Numbered from the stretch's first letter, positions 52,601 through 54,647 are shown. The stretch: DNA of 64,000 nt from Branchiostoma floridae (GCF_000003815.2 NC_049986.1:17930457-17994456); one strand, 5' to 3'. Numbers and translations: made by a program. The notes: generated by a model from the sequence alone, not told the origin.

Positions 52601-54293
52601 ACGTATTTAGATGTGATATTACCATGTGGCGATGCCTTCATCCTTGTTGGTGATGAGGGGATGGAAGACGAGGCTGGCTGGATCATCTTACCTGCAACAG
52701 GAACAGCAATAATTTGGTTACTAGTAGTAGGGCTACTACATGTAAATATCCCAATCTGCTGTTCATAGGCACATTTGCTTAATATGTGTGCGTTTGAAGC
52801 ATTATATGCAAAATTATTTTCCGGGGGATGTGTGAAATGTGAAGAGTTGACAAAAAGTAAACAGAAACATGCTGCCCCACTTCTTTGAATTCCAACTCGG
52901 CAAATCTTTTTAATTTCAGATTTCATAATTACGAATGTTGATCACTAATATCAGCCTGTGAATTTGATTAACCTTCTTTCTTTTGTCCGGACAGCCCTTG
53001 GATGGGATGAAAAGCAGAGGGCCTCTTTTATTTACCTTTGTCACAATTATAGATAAGTGTATCCTGGGGTCCATCCATGTGTGATTAGATAAAAACAAAC
53101 AGTCAATATTAGTATTATGCAGTACAACACTGGACAGGTGTGTTTTGTCTCAAGACAGTGCAAATAAAGCCCAAGAAGCCCTTGGATGGGATGAAAAGCA
53201 GAGGGCCTCTTTTATTTACCTTTGTCACAATTATAGATAAGTGTATCCTGGGGTCCATCCATGTGTGATTAGATAAAAACAAACAGTCAATATTAGTATT
53301 ATGCAGTACAACACTGGACAGGTGTGTTTTGTCTCAAGACAGTGCAAATAAAGCCCAAGAAGTACTTTCATAGTCACACTACTGTATATTCAATTAAACT
53401 GCCCAAAACAAATACATGTAAAAGCAAACAAACTTTTCAGTTACTGTCACTCCTCTCAATAATTGGTAAATTGATTAATAGGACAAGAAAATCAAATTGA
53501 AATGCAGAAGTTTTGTTAAGGTATGAAACTTCACTGCAAACCAAGCCCAAAAATACATGTACATGTAGTGTAGCAGTAACAGTACACGTATGTAACACGT
53601 ATGTAACTTTTCGCCAAAGCTCCACACCAAACCACTCAAGACCAGTGCTATTCAGTCCACACCACCCTCACACCGACCTACCTCTCTTTCTGAGAGGCTT
53701 TGTACGCGACCGTTTGGACCTGTTCTTTGAGCCACATGGTCGAGGCTTCTTCCGCATTTTACCTTCAGCAGCAAATTTCCAAACATCTTAACATTATTTC
53801 TCCAAACTTCAAAATTACAAAAATTAATGTAGTTAATAAAGATGACAATGCCAGCAGTTGCTACAATCATTATATCATACTGCAAAGCCGGTATGATAGA
53901 CTTAAAGGTACATGTATAAAGGTAAAGGTTATACCTTACCGTAGCCTTTTTGACACTGTAGGGGCAGTGGGTTGTTATCCACTGTGTCTTGGGCACGGTA
54001 ACACATTTTCTCCCACCGCATTTTACTTTACCCCCTTACCGAAGTCAGATACCCATTTTTTATACACATACAGTGACATACTGCTCTCTGGCATAAAATA
54101 CCAGCTTTGCAGGCATGCTGATTTTCTAAGACATATATACTAGCTATACAGAATTATGCAGATTTACGCTATTGTAGTACCATTGAAAAGATAACTATAA
54201 TGCAACGTAAGGTTGGTTCTTACGGGGAGTGTTTTTGCCAGGACTGTCCTTATTGGGGCTTCCCTTGTGTCGGGCCAGACCAGTCTTGTCCAT
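207..54293 (-). CDS. MTF2/PHF19-like: Polycomb-like protein (MTF2/PHF1/PHF19 orthologue), 14 exons, 3' end outside window
   Basis: Nuclear accessory subunit of Polycomb repressive complex 2 that reads H3K36me3 and helps bring PRC2 to CpG islands (family knowledge). Fourteen minus-strand exons join with matching phases into about 421 residues. In order: a Lys/Arg/Ser/Pro-rich N-terminus (1-134); a Tudor domain (about 137-188) keeping the aromatic cage positions of human PHF1 (W148, Y154, F172, F178); PHD1 with a full C4HC3 set (C197, C200, C214, C217, H222, C225, C243, C246); PHD2 (C296, C298, C311, C314, H319, C322, C341, C344); then the beginning of the extended winged-helix region (from W358). 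The [13 protein letters not shown] and [13 protein letters not shown] stretches are closest to vertebrate MTF2. The C-terminal chromo-like tail is not in the window. The N-terminus is longer than in vertebrate paralogues. Intron 12 is 44 kb and contains an oppositely oriented GPCR gene. Confidence is high for exons 4-14, lower for exons 1-3. Confidence 0.93.
526..565. repeat. Left-end fragment of the GGCCAC..CTCGGA transposon
   Basis: After TTA, GGCCACTCCTATCTAATTTG and TTGGTTCTCGGATTTTC match the left end of the element at 33324. No matching right end was found nearby. Confidence 0.5.
1230..1353 (-). CDS. PCL exon 13 (extended winged-helix region)
   Basis: 124 nt beginning with the single G that completes the Trp codon left open by exon 12, 44 kb away. 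Encodes [20 protein letters not shown] and ends at [11 protein letters not shown]. In vertebrate PHF1/MTF2 the equivalent text directly follows the exon 12 text, so phase and homology both support the join. Acceptor TTCCAG; GTAAGC is chosen as donor because it gives the exact family spacing to exon 14. Confidence 0.93.
3205..3400. repeat. Relative of the GTTCACCTTTATCCG MITE
   Basis: AACGCTAGTTCACCTTTATC and AACAACGAATATAGGTTAA match the left-end region of the element at 51143 in two orientations, giving an internally rearranged copy. Confidence 0.5.
3500..4445. repeat. Diverged tandem repeat of about 100 bp, eight units
   Basis: GGCAATGTGACACAGGCTAATAGCC-like text begins near 3691, 3789, 3893, 4017, 4108, 4214, 4308 and 4410, each followed by an ACTATGTCTTTTC and CTTTCTTTT-like block. 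Confidence 0.75.
5345..5520 (-). mobile_element. tRNA-derived SINE, minus strand
   Basis: Reverse complement shows an A box (CAACTGGTAGAGCG), a B box (GAGTTCAATACCC) and the body TTGTGCCCTTGAGAAAGGCA; same family as 29068, older. Confidence 0.75.
5639..5700 (+). repeat. Dispersed repeat end (GCCCGAGGGCTAATTGCAAG)
   Basis: AGAAGTTTATTTGCAAATTC and GTGCCCGAGGGCTAATTGCA followed by AGTACATGG recur in inverted orientation at 8585-8635. Probably the 3' end of a LINE or SINE family. Confidence 0.55.
6053..6715. repeat. Two-copy tandem repeat (about 430 bp apart)
   Basis: GTGTTTTGCT..CAA, GTCCTTGGTxCTGATTTAT, CACAGTGGxGCAGTAAAACA and ATATxCATGAAATTAT are shared between 6053-6310 and 6486-6715. Confidence 0.65.
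7405..7695. repeat. Two-copy tandem repeat (about 198 bp apart)
   Basis: GTTTCCAAGGTCGTAGCTGT..AAGGTCATCCA at 7410 recurs at 7610 with GTTTCCAAGGTCATAGCTGC..AAGGTCATCCA, followed by similar CATGGGC text. Confidence 0.6.
8575..8640 (-). repeat. Inverted copy of the GCCCGAGGGCTAATTGCAAG repeat end
   Basis: CCATGTACTTGCAATTAGCC then CTCGGGCAAATAAACTTCAT is the reverse complement of the segment at 5639-5700. Confidence 0.55.
8691..8985. mobile_element. hAT-type MITE, older 295-bp internally deleted relative
   Basis: Ends TAGGGGTGGGTACC and GGTACACACCTCTG; flanked by AATCCCAC (8683-8690) and AATTCCAC (8986-8993), seven of eight matching. Shares the CCGGTCCAC and TTTTCTGGAACGG segments with the other copies. 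Confidence 0.8.
9421..9700. repeat. Two-copy tandem repeat (142-bp period)
   Basis: ATACAAAAGCTGGTTGCCTG at 9421 and 9563, with AGGACTTAATTACATTA and CTTATCAAAACTTTA in both. Explains the open frame there; not a gene. Confidence 0.8.
9813..10157. mobile_element. CAGGGCTCGAAATAC-ended MITE, 345 bp, 5-bp duplication
   Basis: Perfect inverted ends CAGGGCTCGAAATAC and GTATTTCGAGCCCTG flanked by ATTAT on both sides (9808-9812, 10158-10162). The interior is built from CTGCACTGGTGCAGGTA-type palindromic repeats. CAGGG ends suggest a hAT-like element, but the duplication is 5 bp rather than 8. Confidence 0.85.
10200..10700 (+). promoter_or_regulatory. CpG-rich putative promoter of the nested GPCR gene
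   Basis: By eye this 0.5-kb stretch has far more CpG dinucleotides than anything within several kb, and it lies about 1.5 kb before the GPCR start codon in a region otherwise AT-rich. It is followed at 10724-10990 by a duplicated block that ends in GTAAGC donors. Promoter function is inferred from CpG density and position only; no TATA box or initiator is claimed. Confidence 0.4.
10343..11970. repeat. Dispersed duplicate of a GACGGAGCCTGTC block
   Basis: A segment near 10343-10405 containing GCCCGACGGAGCCTGTC is repeated in the same orientation near 11909-11967 with moderate divergence, each copy followed by a GACTTTTT run. The material between is unique apart from a CATGCATGTGTTTGAGTAGCCTT segment present at about 11120 and 11333. 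Confidence 0.5.
10724..10990 (+). repeat. Tandem two-copy block with donor-like ends, possible GPCR 5' UTR exon
   Basis: About 130 bp repeated twice (10724-10855 and 10860-10990): both copies share the stretch around CTGTGGCCATCTGGTCAT and GTGGAGTATTCAGAGTC and both end next to a GTAAGC sequence, the first preceded by ATGCAG. This could be a duplicated non-coding first exon feeding the acceptor before 12120. No coding potential. Confidence 0.45.
12120..12429 (+). CDS. GPCR exon 1 (N-terminus, TM1, TM2)
   Basis: 310 nt, donor GTAAGT in phase 1. Encodes an N-terminus of about 35 residues without an obvious cleavable signal peptide, TM1 (about 36-60) with GIPGNLVIV, and TM2 (about 68-92) with [10 protein letters not shown]. 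In-frame stop nine bases before the first ATG. Confidence 0.93.
12120..42344 (+). CDS. Rhodopsin-class GPCR, melatonin-receptor/GPR84-like, six coding exons, 337 aa
   Basis: Seven-helix plasma-membrane receptor expected to couple to heterotrimeric G proteins; ligand unknown. Six plus-strand exons join in phase to 337 codons. Class A landmarks: three N-glycosylation sequons before TM1 (N8, N21, N27), PGN in TM1 (N52), AAADL in TM2 (D80), disulfide cysteines C108 and C186, NRW (132-134) in place of DRY, W160 in TM4, P208 in TM5, CWGP (264-267) in TM6 and NAIIY (299-303) in place of NPxxY. NAIIYG plus the second-loop pattern Y-x-P-x-I-F-x-CTF are features of melatonin receptors and relatives; NRW is unusual. 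An in-frame TGA at 12111 limits the start; the ATG at 12129 has the better Kozak context. The whole gene lies inside intron 12 of the opposite-strand Polycomb-like gene. A 3' cleavage signal AATAAA is at 43160. Ligand class cannot be set from sequence. Confidence 0.92.
12429..12600 (+). repeat. Tandem copies of GPCR exon 1 donor region
   Basis: The true donor context GGTAAGTTTGCTACGTAAGG at 12429 recurs at 12511 (GGTAAGTTTACTTCATAAGG) and in decayed form at 12580 (GGCAAGTTTGCTTC), with similar text between copies. The second copy keeps a functional-looking GTAAGT; the third has lost the GT. Confidence 0.7.
13983..14077. mobile_element. Short MITE with ACTGTATCAAT ends
   Basis: Inverted ends ATACTGTATCAAT and ATTGATACAGTAT (95 bp) with an internal GAGCTTAAAACCACCGTGAAC, related in wording to the CTGTAAATGCA family. 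Confidence 0.55.
15924..16266. mobile_element. CAGGGCTCGAAAT-ended MITE, 343 bp, 5-bp duplication
   Basis: Ends CAGGGCTCGAAAT and ATTTCAAGCCCTG, flanked by GAATA (15919-15923 and 16267-16271). The interior has repeated TTGGGTGCACC motifs, different from the copy at 9813 although termini agree. Confidence 0.8.
17145..17220. repeat. Arm of the CCAAAAAG..ACTCAAGCAACTGG repeat, inverted
   Basis: TTTCCAAAATCATATCCAGT and TGCTCGAGTACCTGC match the right arm at 56748. Confidence 0.5.
17350..17440 (+). repeat. SINE body fragment just before GPCR exon 2
   Basis: TTGTGCCCTTAGCAAAGGCA and GACTTTCCTCACTTCACTCA match the SINE body without its tRNA head. Confidence 0.6.
17507..17540. repeat. CAAA microsatellite 25 bp before GPCR exon 2
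   Basis: ACAAACAAACAAACAAAC tract; it lies just upstream of the exon 2 pyrimidine tract. Confidence 0.85.
17566..17690 (+). CDS. GPCR exon 2 (TM3, NRW)
   Basis: 125 nt, acceptor TTCCAG, donor GTGGGT, phase 1 in and phase 0 out. Encodes TM3 from the disulfide Cys108 through [16 protein letters not shown], with NRW at the G-protein contact position. Confidence 0.93.
18511..18943. mobile_element. hAT-type MITE, 433 bp, same family, 8-bp duplication
   Basis: Same termini and interior as the copy at 31924, flanked by ATAGTCAC at 18503-18510 and 18944-18951. The two copies are very similar throughout, suggesting recent activity. Confidence 0.9.
19673..19963. repeat. 33-bp minisatellite, nine copies, GPCR intron 2
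   Basis: Unit CATACTTCTAACTGGGTTAC plus CAAGACTTTTAT repeated head to tail nine times with GGTTACC/GGTCACC/GGTTGCC variants. No spacers, so not CRISPR-like. Confidence 0.92.
20266..20450. repeat. Fragment of GGGCTGTCT repeat family
   Basis: GAGCTGTCTCAAG, GGACGGAAATTTTCTTGTTGG and TCTCACCCCATC match the element family seen at 28406, 46342 and 59990; the right end degrades into A-rich sequence. Confidence 0.45.
21124..21331. mobile_element. TA-flanked CTGTAAATGCA MITE, 208 bp
   Basis: Ends CTGTAAATGCA / TGCATTTACAG between TA dinucleotides, as in Tc1/mariner-type MITEs. The interior alternates CCGCGAACTTAAA-type words on both strands. Confidence 0.85.
21832..23061. mobile_element. TA-flanked CTGTAAATGCA MITE interrupted by the piggyBac-like element
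   Basis: Left end CTGTAAATGCAG at 21832 after TA; right end, degenerate, at 23049-23061 before TACCAGGAAC. The family copies have CGAACTTAAATGCATTTACAG at the right end, and the TTAA inside ACTTAAAT is exactly where the piggyBac-like element inserted. Confidence 0.8.
22004..23044. mobile_element. piggyBac-like non-autonomous element, 1041 bp, TTAA-flanked
   Basis: Perfect inverted ends CCCTTGTCCTGC / GCAGGACAAGGG between TTAA at 22000-22003 and 23045-23048. TTAA targets and CCC-starting termini are hallmarks of piggyBac elements. A short plus-strand open stretch near 22347-22515 ([18 protein letters not shown]...) may be an acidic N-terminal transposase remnant, but no catalytic domain is present. 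Inserted inside the TA-flanked MITE at 21832-23061. Confidence 0.85.
23172..23187. repeat. Poly-G run
   Basis: About fifteen consecutive G, inside the second unit of the tandem block at 21383-23380. Confidence 0.85.
23795..23990. mobile_element. TA-flanked CTGTAAATGCA MITE, 196 bp
   Basis: Same family as 21124, ends CTGTAAATGCAG and TGCATTTCAG; interior TCACCGCAAACTTAAAACCACC. Four members of this family or derivatives lie between 21 and 31 kb. Confidence 0.8.
24753..24834 (+). CDS. GPCR exon 3 (TM4)
   Basis: 82 nt, acceptor TTGCAG, donor GTGAGT, phase 0 in and phase 1 out. Encodes TFTMRRSV then TM4 with the class A tryptophan ([17 protein letters not shown]). Confidence 0.91.
25926..26168. 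mobile_element. CAGGGTTCTAGC-ended MITE, 243 bp
   Basis: Perfect 12-bp inverted ends CAGGGTTCTAGC / GCTAGAACCCTG, flanked by TTGCT and TTGCC (four of five). Interior contains GGCGTAATGG and TAGCGTAGTTG segments, the same word family as the element near 63317. Confidence 0.75.
27940..28085 (-). repeat. tRNA-like SINE head remnant
   Basis: The reverse complement includes CTGGTTCAATCCCGGGTAGG, a good B box, after AGTTGGTAACTGG; no A box at proper distance and no stems, so it is a SINE remnant. Confidence 0.4.
28400..28625. repeat. Fragment of GGGCTGTCT repeat family
   Basis: GGGGCTGTCTCAAGG followed by CCTGCAATTTAAG, AAAATTTCACCC and GATGAAATTGATGAAAA-like segments shared with 20266. The open frame across it (28283-28630) is judged non-genic. 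Confidence 0.4.
29068..29330 (+). mobile_element. tRNA-derived SINE, full length, 13-bp target duplication
   Basis: A tRNA-like head with A box (GTAACTGGTAGAGCG) and B box (GAGTTCGATCCC) is followed by a body with TTGTGCCCTTGGGAAAGGCA and TCCTCACTTCACCCAGGTGT, and an A-run tail. AACCTTTAAGGCA occurs at 29055-29067 and 29331-29343: perfect duplication, hence a recent LINE-driven insertion. Confidence 0.88.
29511..29872. mobile_element. MITE, 362 bp, TAA-flanked
   Basis: Inverted ends GGCCAAGGAAAAAAATGTTG... / ...CAACATTTTTTCCCTAGGCC with TAA on both sides (29508-29510, 29873-29875). GGCC ends and a TAA duplication resemble the element at 33324, suggesting the same transposase class. Confidence 0.75.
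29990..30990. repeat. Six-unit tandem array (about 166-177 bp) with MITE-derived words
   Basis: TTGAAGTGAGCA occurs at 30001, 30167, 30344, 30510, 30675 and 30845. Each unit also contains CAAAGCACCTTTAGCCAAGT, GACTGACTTTTG and GCGCAAACTTAAAACCACTG, the last resembling the interior of the CTGTAAATGCA MITE. Confidence 0.88.
31515..31585 (+). repeat. TATCTGTATCT dispersed repeat fragment
   Basis: TTTGTATCTGTATCTATTAA then GGCATAACCGCCCTTCGGCT and TAACACAC match the family at 63905. Confidence 0.5.
31924..32354. mobile_element. hAT-type MITE, 431 bp, perfect 8-bp target duplication
   Basis: Terminal inverted repeats TAGGGCTGGGTACCGGTAC and GTACCGATACCCAGCCCTA are flanked by the direct repeat GTTCTCTA (31916-31923 and 32355-32362). 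An 8-bp duplication with TAGGG ends fits the hAT superfamily. The interior is rich in GGTCCGG/CCGGACC palindromes and has no transposase, so it is non-autonomous. Confidence 0.9.
32668..32735. repeat. Arm of the CCAAAAAG..ACTCAAGCAACTGG repeat
   Basis: CCAAAAAGTAGTTACTCAAG and CAACTGGATATGATTTTGGA match the left arm at 56748. Confidence 0.5.
32946..32995. repeat. GA microsatellite
   Basis: GAGAGATAGAAAGAGATAGAAAG-type units grading into pure GA. A shorter one is at 34569-34597. Confidence 0.85.
33324..34544. mobile_element. 1221-bp DNA transposon with GGCCACACCAATTTAATTCG ends, TAA duplication
   Basis: Inverted ends of about 32 bp (GGCCACACCAATTTAATTCG... / ...AAATTAAATTGGTATGGCC) between TAA at 33321-33323 and 34545-34547. 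A 3-bp TAA duplication fits PIF/Harbinger-type insertion. It interrupts the third unit of a local tandem repeat, whose first unit preserves the empty site (CTAACTTTACACAATTAGCC near 32924). No transposase recognised in the minus-strand open stretches at 33403-34217. Confidence 0.75.
37845..37940. repeat. Truncated CTGTAAATGCA-type MITE
   Basis: Contains GCGAACACTCCATTTTTCC, CAAACTTAAATGCATTTTACA and a TTTACTGCA end, matching the right half of the family at 21124. The left half is missing. Confidence 0.5.
38465..39775. repeat. Tandem array of about 400-bp units, three full and one collapsed
   Basis: CATTCCTGGCTG(T/C)GCATGAAT occurs at 38631, 39026 and 39443 (periods 395 and 417), with GTTTAACTGTGATAAACTG and GGGACACAAGTCTGCAATTA in each unit. 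A fourth, internally deleted unit spans about 39665-39775. Confidence 0.88.
40499..40788 (+). mobile_element. tRNA-derived SINE with 11-bp target duplication, next to GPCR exon 4
   Basis: Head with A box (TGGCGCAGTGGCAGC) and B box (GGGTTCGCATCC), then the same TTGTGCCCTTGGGAAAGGCA body and an A-rich tail. AGCTTTATCTT flanks it (40488-40498, 40789-40799). The tRNA head differs from that of the SINE at 29068 while the body is shared. Confidence 0.87.
40836..40984 (+). CDS. GPCR exon 4 (extracellular loop 2 and TM5)
   Basis: 149 nt, acceptor TACAG, donor GTGCGT. Encodes [20 protein letters not shown], supplying the loop-2 cysteine C186, and TM5 with P208 (TIIPLAV). A full-length SINE with a perfect target duplication ends 37 bp before its acceptor side. 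Confidence 0.93.
41199..41264 (+). CDS. GPCR exon 5 (intracellular loop 3)
   Basis: 66 nt, phase 0 both ends, encoding [14 protein letters not shown] then VSSMSSNQ: a short basic and serine-rich third intracellular loop with possible phosphorylation sites. Skipping keeps the frame. Confidence 0.88.
41312..41372 (+). repeat. TATCTGTATCT dispersed repeat fragment in GPCR intron 5
   Basis: TTCTGTATCTGTATCTTTAT then AGCCAGTATAGCCACCC and GCATAGCACACCAG match the family at 63905. Confidence 0.5.
41495..41935 (+). repeat. Intron 5 tandem repeat carrying decayed exon 6 starts
   Basis: Units of about 204-215 bp begin with TTAGACC..CA.ACCTTGATGTCC, include GATTTCAxGTACAGCATTAGA and end in a TCCTCCxACC acceptor-like tract followed by GGCCxACAAGCAGC. 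The copy near 41687 has an acceptor mutated from AG to GG; the next, at 41916, is the intact partial exon. Confidence 0.7.
41916..42023 (+). CDS. Possible alternative terminal exon of the GPCR (duplicated TM6 start)
   Basis: Preceded by a CACCAG acceptor, this block repeats the first 60 nt of exon 6 with only two differences, both synonymous (CGG/CGT and TTT/TTC). It then diverges, adds [15 protein letters not shown] and stops at 42021-42023. AATAAA overlaps the stop (42023-42028), so the segment has acceptor, phase-0 frame, stop and cleavage signal. Joined to exon 5 it would give a 279-residue receptor truncated in TM6. It may equally be a pseudo-exon bypassed by splicing to 42063. Confidence 0.45.
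   Translation, partial: ADKQRLGKKLLAALIVFVTCFPTTICISMFLYCEV
42063..42344 (+). CDS. GPCR exon 6 (TM6, TM7, C-terminal tail)
   Basis: 282 nt including stop. Encodes [26 protein letters not shown]7 with [11 protein letters not shown], helix 8 and a 20-residue Lys/Arg and Ser/Pro tail. The TM6 beginning is duplicated upstream at 41916 and the C-terminal 27 codons are present twice more downstream. Confidence 0.94.
   Translation, partial: ADKQRLGKKLLAALIVFVTCWGPYAVGMLVATSRPVEGWVHVVTMWLALIESGLNAIIYGFMNSQLQAAYKEMFTRWKAVRKEKASSPEPTPV
42261..42720 (+). repeat. Three tandem copies of GPCR C-terminal codons plus 3' UTR
   Basis: Copy 1 is the real coding end (42261-42344); copies 2 and 3 start at 42412 and 42578. 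Each unit contains the [15 protein letters not shown] coding text and a following GAAAATAGATC plus GATGAATTTGAGTT UTR segment. Confidence 0.85.
42345..43200 (+). other. GPCR 3' UTR with two tandem copies of the coding C-terminus
   Basis: After the stop, copies of the last coding block recur at 42412-42492 and 42578-42658 (periods 151 and 166 bp). Both keep an open frame to their own stop codon and share loss of one Glu codon relative to exon 6. A cleavage signal AATAAA is at 43160-43165. The end coordinate is inferred. Confidence 0.6.
44745..44998 (-). mobile_element. SINE, minus strand, diverged
   Basis: Reverse complement contains a degenerate tRNA-like head, TTGTCCTTGGGAAAATCC and CCAAGGTGCAAAAATGGG. 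The tail block GTAGTGGGTTGTTATCCACT (plus strand, 44793) is shared with copies at 51470 and 53970. Confidence 0.6.
45337..45448 (-). CDS. PCL exon 12 (end of PHD2)
   Basis: 112 nt encoding [20 protein letters not shown] and the following [12 protein letters not shown], with ligands C322, C341 and C344. Acceptor TTAG, donor GTGAGT, exits phase 2 in the middle of the Trp-358 codon. Four decayed copies of its first 40 nt or so lie just upstream of it in the gene (45549-45985). It is followed by the 44-kb intron. Confidence 0.95.
45409..45985 (-). repeat. Tandem copies of PCL exon 12 acceptor end
   Basis: The block starting TCCATACAGCATGGGCTTCT (plus strand) at 45411 is repeated at 45550, 45691, 45832 and 45952 (periods 139, 141, 141, 120). 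Each carries the first 40 or so exon bases and adjoining intron. The 45691 copy keeps a TAG acceptor; the 45550 copy has lost it. None has a donor. Confidence 0.85.
46182..46234 (-). CDS. PCL exon 11 (PHD2 core)
   Basis: 53 nt encoding [17 protein letters not shown], containing PHD2 ligands C311, C314 and H319 and the aromatic W317. Acceptor CCTCAG, donor GTAAG, phase 2 in and phase 1 out. Confidence 0.95.
46342..46573. mobile_element. CAGGGCTGTCTC-ended hAT-like MITE in PCL intron 10
   Basis: Left end CAGGGCTGTCTCC and right end AGAGACAGCTATG are imperfect inverted repeats; no clear target duplication. Related left-end text (GGGCTGTCT...) occurs near 20266, 28406 and 59994. Confidence 0.55.
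46669..46745 (-). CDS. PCL exon 10 (start of PHD2)
   Basis: 77 nt encoding [15 protein letters not shown] followed by [10 protein letters not shown], with PHD2 ligands C296 and C298. Acceptor CCGCAG, donor GTAAGT, exits phase 2. Confidence 0.94.
47032..47591. mobile_element. hAT-type element, 560 bp, with a SINE inside
   Basis: Termini TAGGGCTGCGTAC and GTACGCAGCCCTA, flanked by AACAGAAC (47024-47031) and AACAGAAG (47592-47599). A minus-oriented SINE body with the CCCTTGGGAAAGGC-type block (reverse complement near 47425) lies inside at about 47265-47510. Located in PCL intron 9. Confidence 0.75.
48231..48271 (-). CDS. PCL exon 9 (short linker)
   Basis: 41 nt encoding [14 protein letters not shown], matching the helical linker before PHD2 in PHF1 and MTF2. 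Acceptor TTGCAG, donor GTAAGA, exits phase 0. Confidence 0.92.
48563..48593 (-). CDS. PCL exon 8 (short linker)
   Basis: 31-nt micro-exon encoding [10 protein letters not shown], a signature of the linker between PHD1 and PHD2 in all Polycomb-like proteins. Acceptor TTACAG, donor GTGAGT, exits phase 1. Confidence 0.92.
49006..49106 (-). CDS. PCL exon 7 (PHD1 C-half)
   Basis: 101 nt, acceptor CTCCAG, donor GTAAGT, exits phase 0. Encodes [10 protein letters not shown] and [13 protein letters not shown], completing the C4HC3 zinc ligands (H222, C225, C243, C246). Confidence 0.94.
49665..49760 (-). CDS. PCL exon 6 (PHD1 N-half)
   Basis: 96 nt, acceptor TTCCAG, donor GTATGA, phase 1 both sides. 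Carries the first four zinc ligands of PHD1 in the spacing CxxC-13-CxxC (C197, C200, C214, C217). Confidence 0.93.
50282..50363 (-). CDS. PCL exon 5 (second half of Tudor domain)
   Basis: 82 nt, acceptor CCTCAG, donor GTAAGT, entering in phase 0 and leaving in phase 1. Encodes the last Tudor strands, [20 protein letters not shown], with cage residues F172 and F178. Confidence 0.93.
50868..51127 (-). CDS. PCL exon 4 (linker plus first half of Tudor domain)
   Basis: 260 nt, acceptor TTTACAG, donor GTGAGT, exiting in phase 0. Encodes a Ser/Pro/Lys-rich linker with TPTRMKASP and SRVKASP repeats, then the Tudor start [20 protein letters not shown] including cage residues W148 and Y154. A decayed copy of its first 70 nt lies at 51511-51580. 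Confidence 0.93.
51143..51428. mobile_element. MITE with AACGTTAGTTCACCTTT ends between PCL exon 4 and its pseudo-exon
   Basis: Left end AACGTTAGTTCACCTTTT and right end ATAAAGGTGAAATGGTGTTA are imperfect inverted repeats; the same left end occurs at 3207. It separates the duplicated exon 4 start from exon 4. Confidence 0.6.
51290..51376. mobile_element. 87-bp TTAA-flanked hairpin element
   Basis: TTAA at 51286-51289 and 51377-51380 bracket inverted arms CCCTTAAACTGCCA / TGGCAGTTTAAGGG with a CCGGATATATCCGG core. A piggyBac-type miniature element, nested within the MITE at 51143-51428. Confidence 0.7.
51425..51515 (-). repeat. SINE tail fragment
   Basis: GGCAGTGAGTTGTTATCCAC and CTGGGACATGGTATGG match the tail of the SINE at 44745. 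Confidence 0.55.
51511..51580 (-). pseudogene. Pseudo-exon: decayed copy of the first 70 nt of PCL exon 4
   Basis: On the minus strand a CCCAG acceptor is followed by a near copy of the exon 4 start, including the codons for [12 protein letters not shown] net two-base insertion then shifts the frame into a stop (TGA). It lies 453 bp upstream of exon 4 in gene direction, the gap being enlarged by a MITE at 51143-51428. Confidence 0.8.
52162..52263. repeat. Imperfect palindrome with 29-bp arms in a CpG-rich patch
   Basis: Arms 52162-52190 and 52235-52263 pair at 26 of 29 positions (AATACAACACGGTGTATTCC... against ...GGATTACACCCTGTTGTATT) around a GC-rich loop with GACCCGCGAGAGGGCTGGG. Followed to about 52510 by CpG-richer sequence with TTCGAA words. 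Likely the end or core of an unrecognised repeat. Confidence 0.6.
52623..52691 (-). CDS. PCL exon 3 (Ser/Pro-rich linker)
   Basis: 23 codons, acceptor TTGCAG, donor GTAATA, phase 1 on both sides. The peptide ends [12 protein letters not shown]; the PTRMKASP motif recurs in exon 4, suggesting that the N-terminal linker grew by internal duplication. Skipping this exon keeps the reading frame (69 nt). Confidence 0.7.
52994..53361. repeat. Two apparently identical 184-bp tandem copies in PCL intron 2
   Basis: GCCCTTGGATGGGATGAAAA starts at 52994 and 53178; I found no difference between the copies by eye. The block includes SINE-like tail words (CTTGGATGGGATG). Either a very recent duplication or an assembly artefact. 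Confidence 0.88.
53682..53762 (-). CDS. PCL exon 2 (basic region)
   Basis: 27 codons in phase with exons 1 and 3, ending at a GTAGGT donor. It encodes an almost continuously basic stretch ([19 protein letters not shown]) that could serve as a nuclear localisation or DNA/RNA contact segment. The acceptor is AAG with a poor pyrimidine tract, the weakest splice site in the model; the exon might be alternatively used. Confidence 0.6.
53905..54070 (-). repeat. SINE fragment in PCL intron 1
   Basis: GGGGCAGTGGGTTGTTATCC, GTGTCTTGGGCACGGTA and GTCAGATACCCATTTTT match the SINE family; the tRNA head is absent. Confidence 0.55.
54224..54293 (-). CDS. PCL exon 1 (start codon exon)
   Basis: Starts with ATG at 54293-54291 and ends at a GTAAGA donor in phase 1 (23 codons plus one base). 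The peptide begins [20 protein letters not shown], basic and Ser/Pro-rich. The ATG directly follows a TACAG acceptor-like sequence, so a non-coding 5' exon may lie further right. The start is the best available but is not confirmed by homology, because this part of the family is not conserved. Confidence 0.65.
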
Positions 54294-54499
54294 CTGTATA
54301 ACATCAACGATCAGGGAACAACAGTTAAAATGTAGCAAACCTCACCCCCTTACTCCCACTGCTTTGTAACCTTTCCAGTCCCACAGGCAAAAAAAAGGCA
54401 CTGAGGATGAATTAAGAATCATAAACACTGACACGTGTACACTCACAACGACATGTAAGAATTCAGAGGGGCGAGTAAGAACAGAAAGAAACAAACATG

Positions 54500-54562
54500 C
54501 TGACACCCGGGATCAAACCCGGGGCGGCAGACTGCAAAGCAAGCATGTTACCACTGTCGCCA
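54500..54562 (-). repeat. tRNA-like SINE head remnant in PCL upstream region
   Basis: The reverse complement reads GTGGCGACAGTGGTAACATG (A-box-like) and CCCCGGGTTTGATCCCGGG (B box and T arm). The ends do not pair as an acceptor stem, so this is tRNA-derived, not a tRNA gene. Confidence 0.5.
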
Positions 54563-54647
54563 CAAAAGCTCAGAGCTCCTTGGCAAGGACGGTAGGTGAT
54601 ACTTGAACCCCACTGTTACACTACTCCCCCTTTTCTTTTCTAGATTC

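Noticed and set aside
54500-54562. tRNA-Cys-like gene on the minus strand
   Set aside because: The T arm is perfect and a TTTGCAG loop-like stretch is present, but there is no acceptor stem pairing and the D and anticodon arms are irregular; treated as a SINE head.
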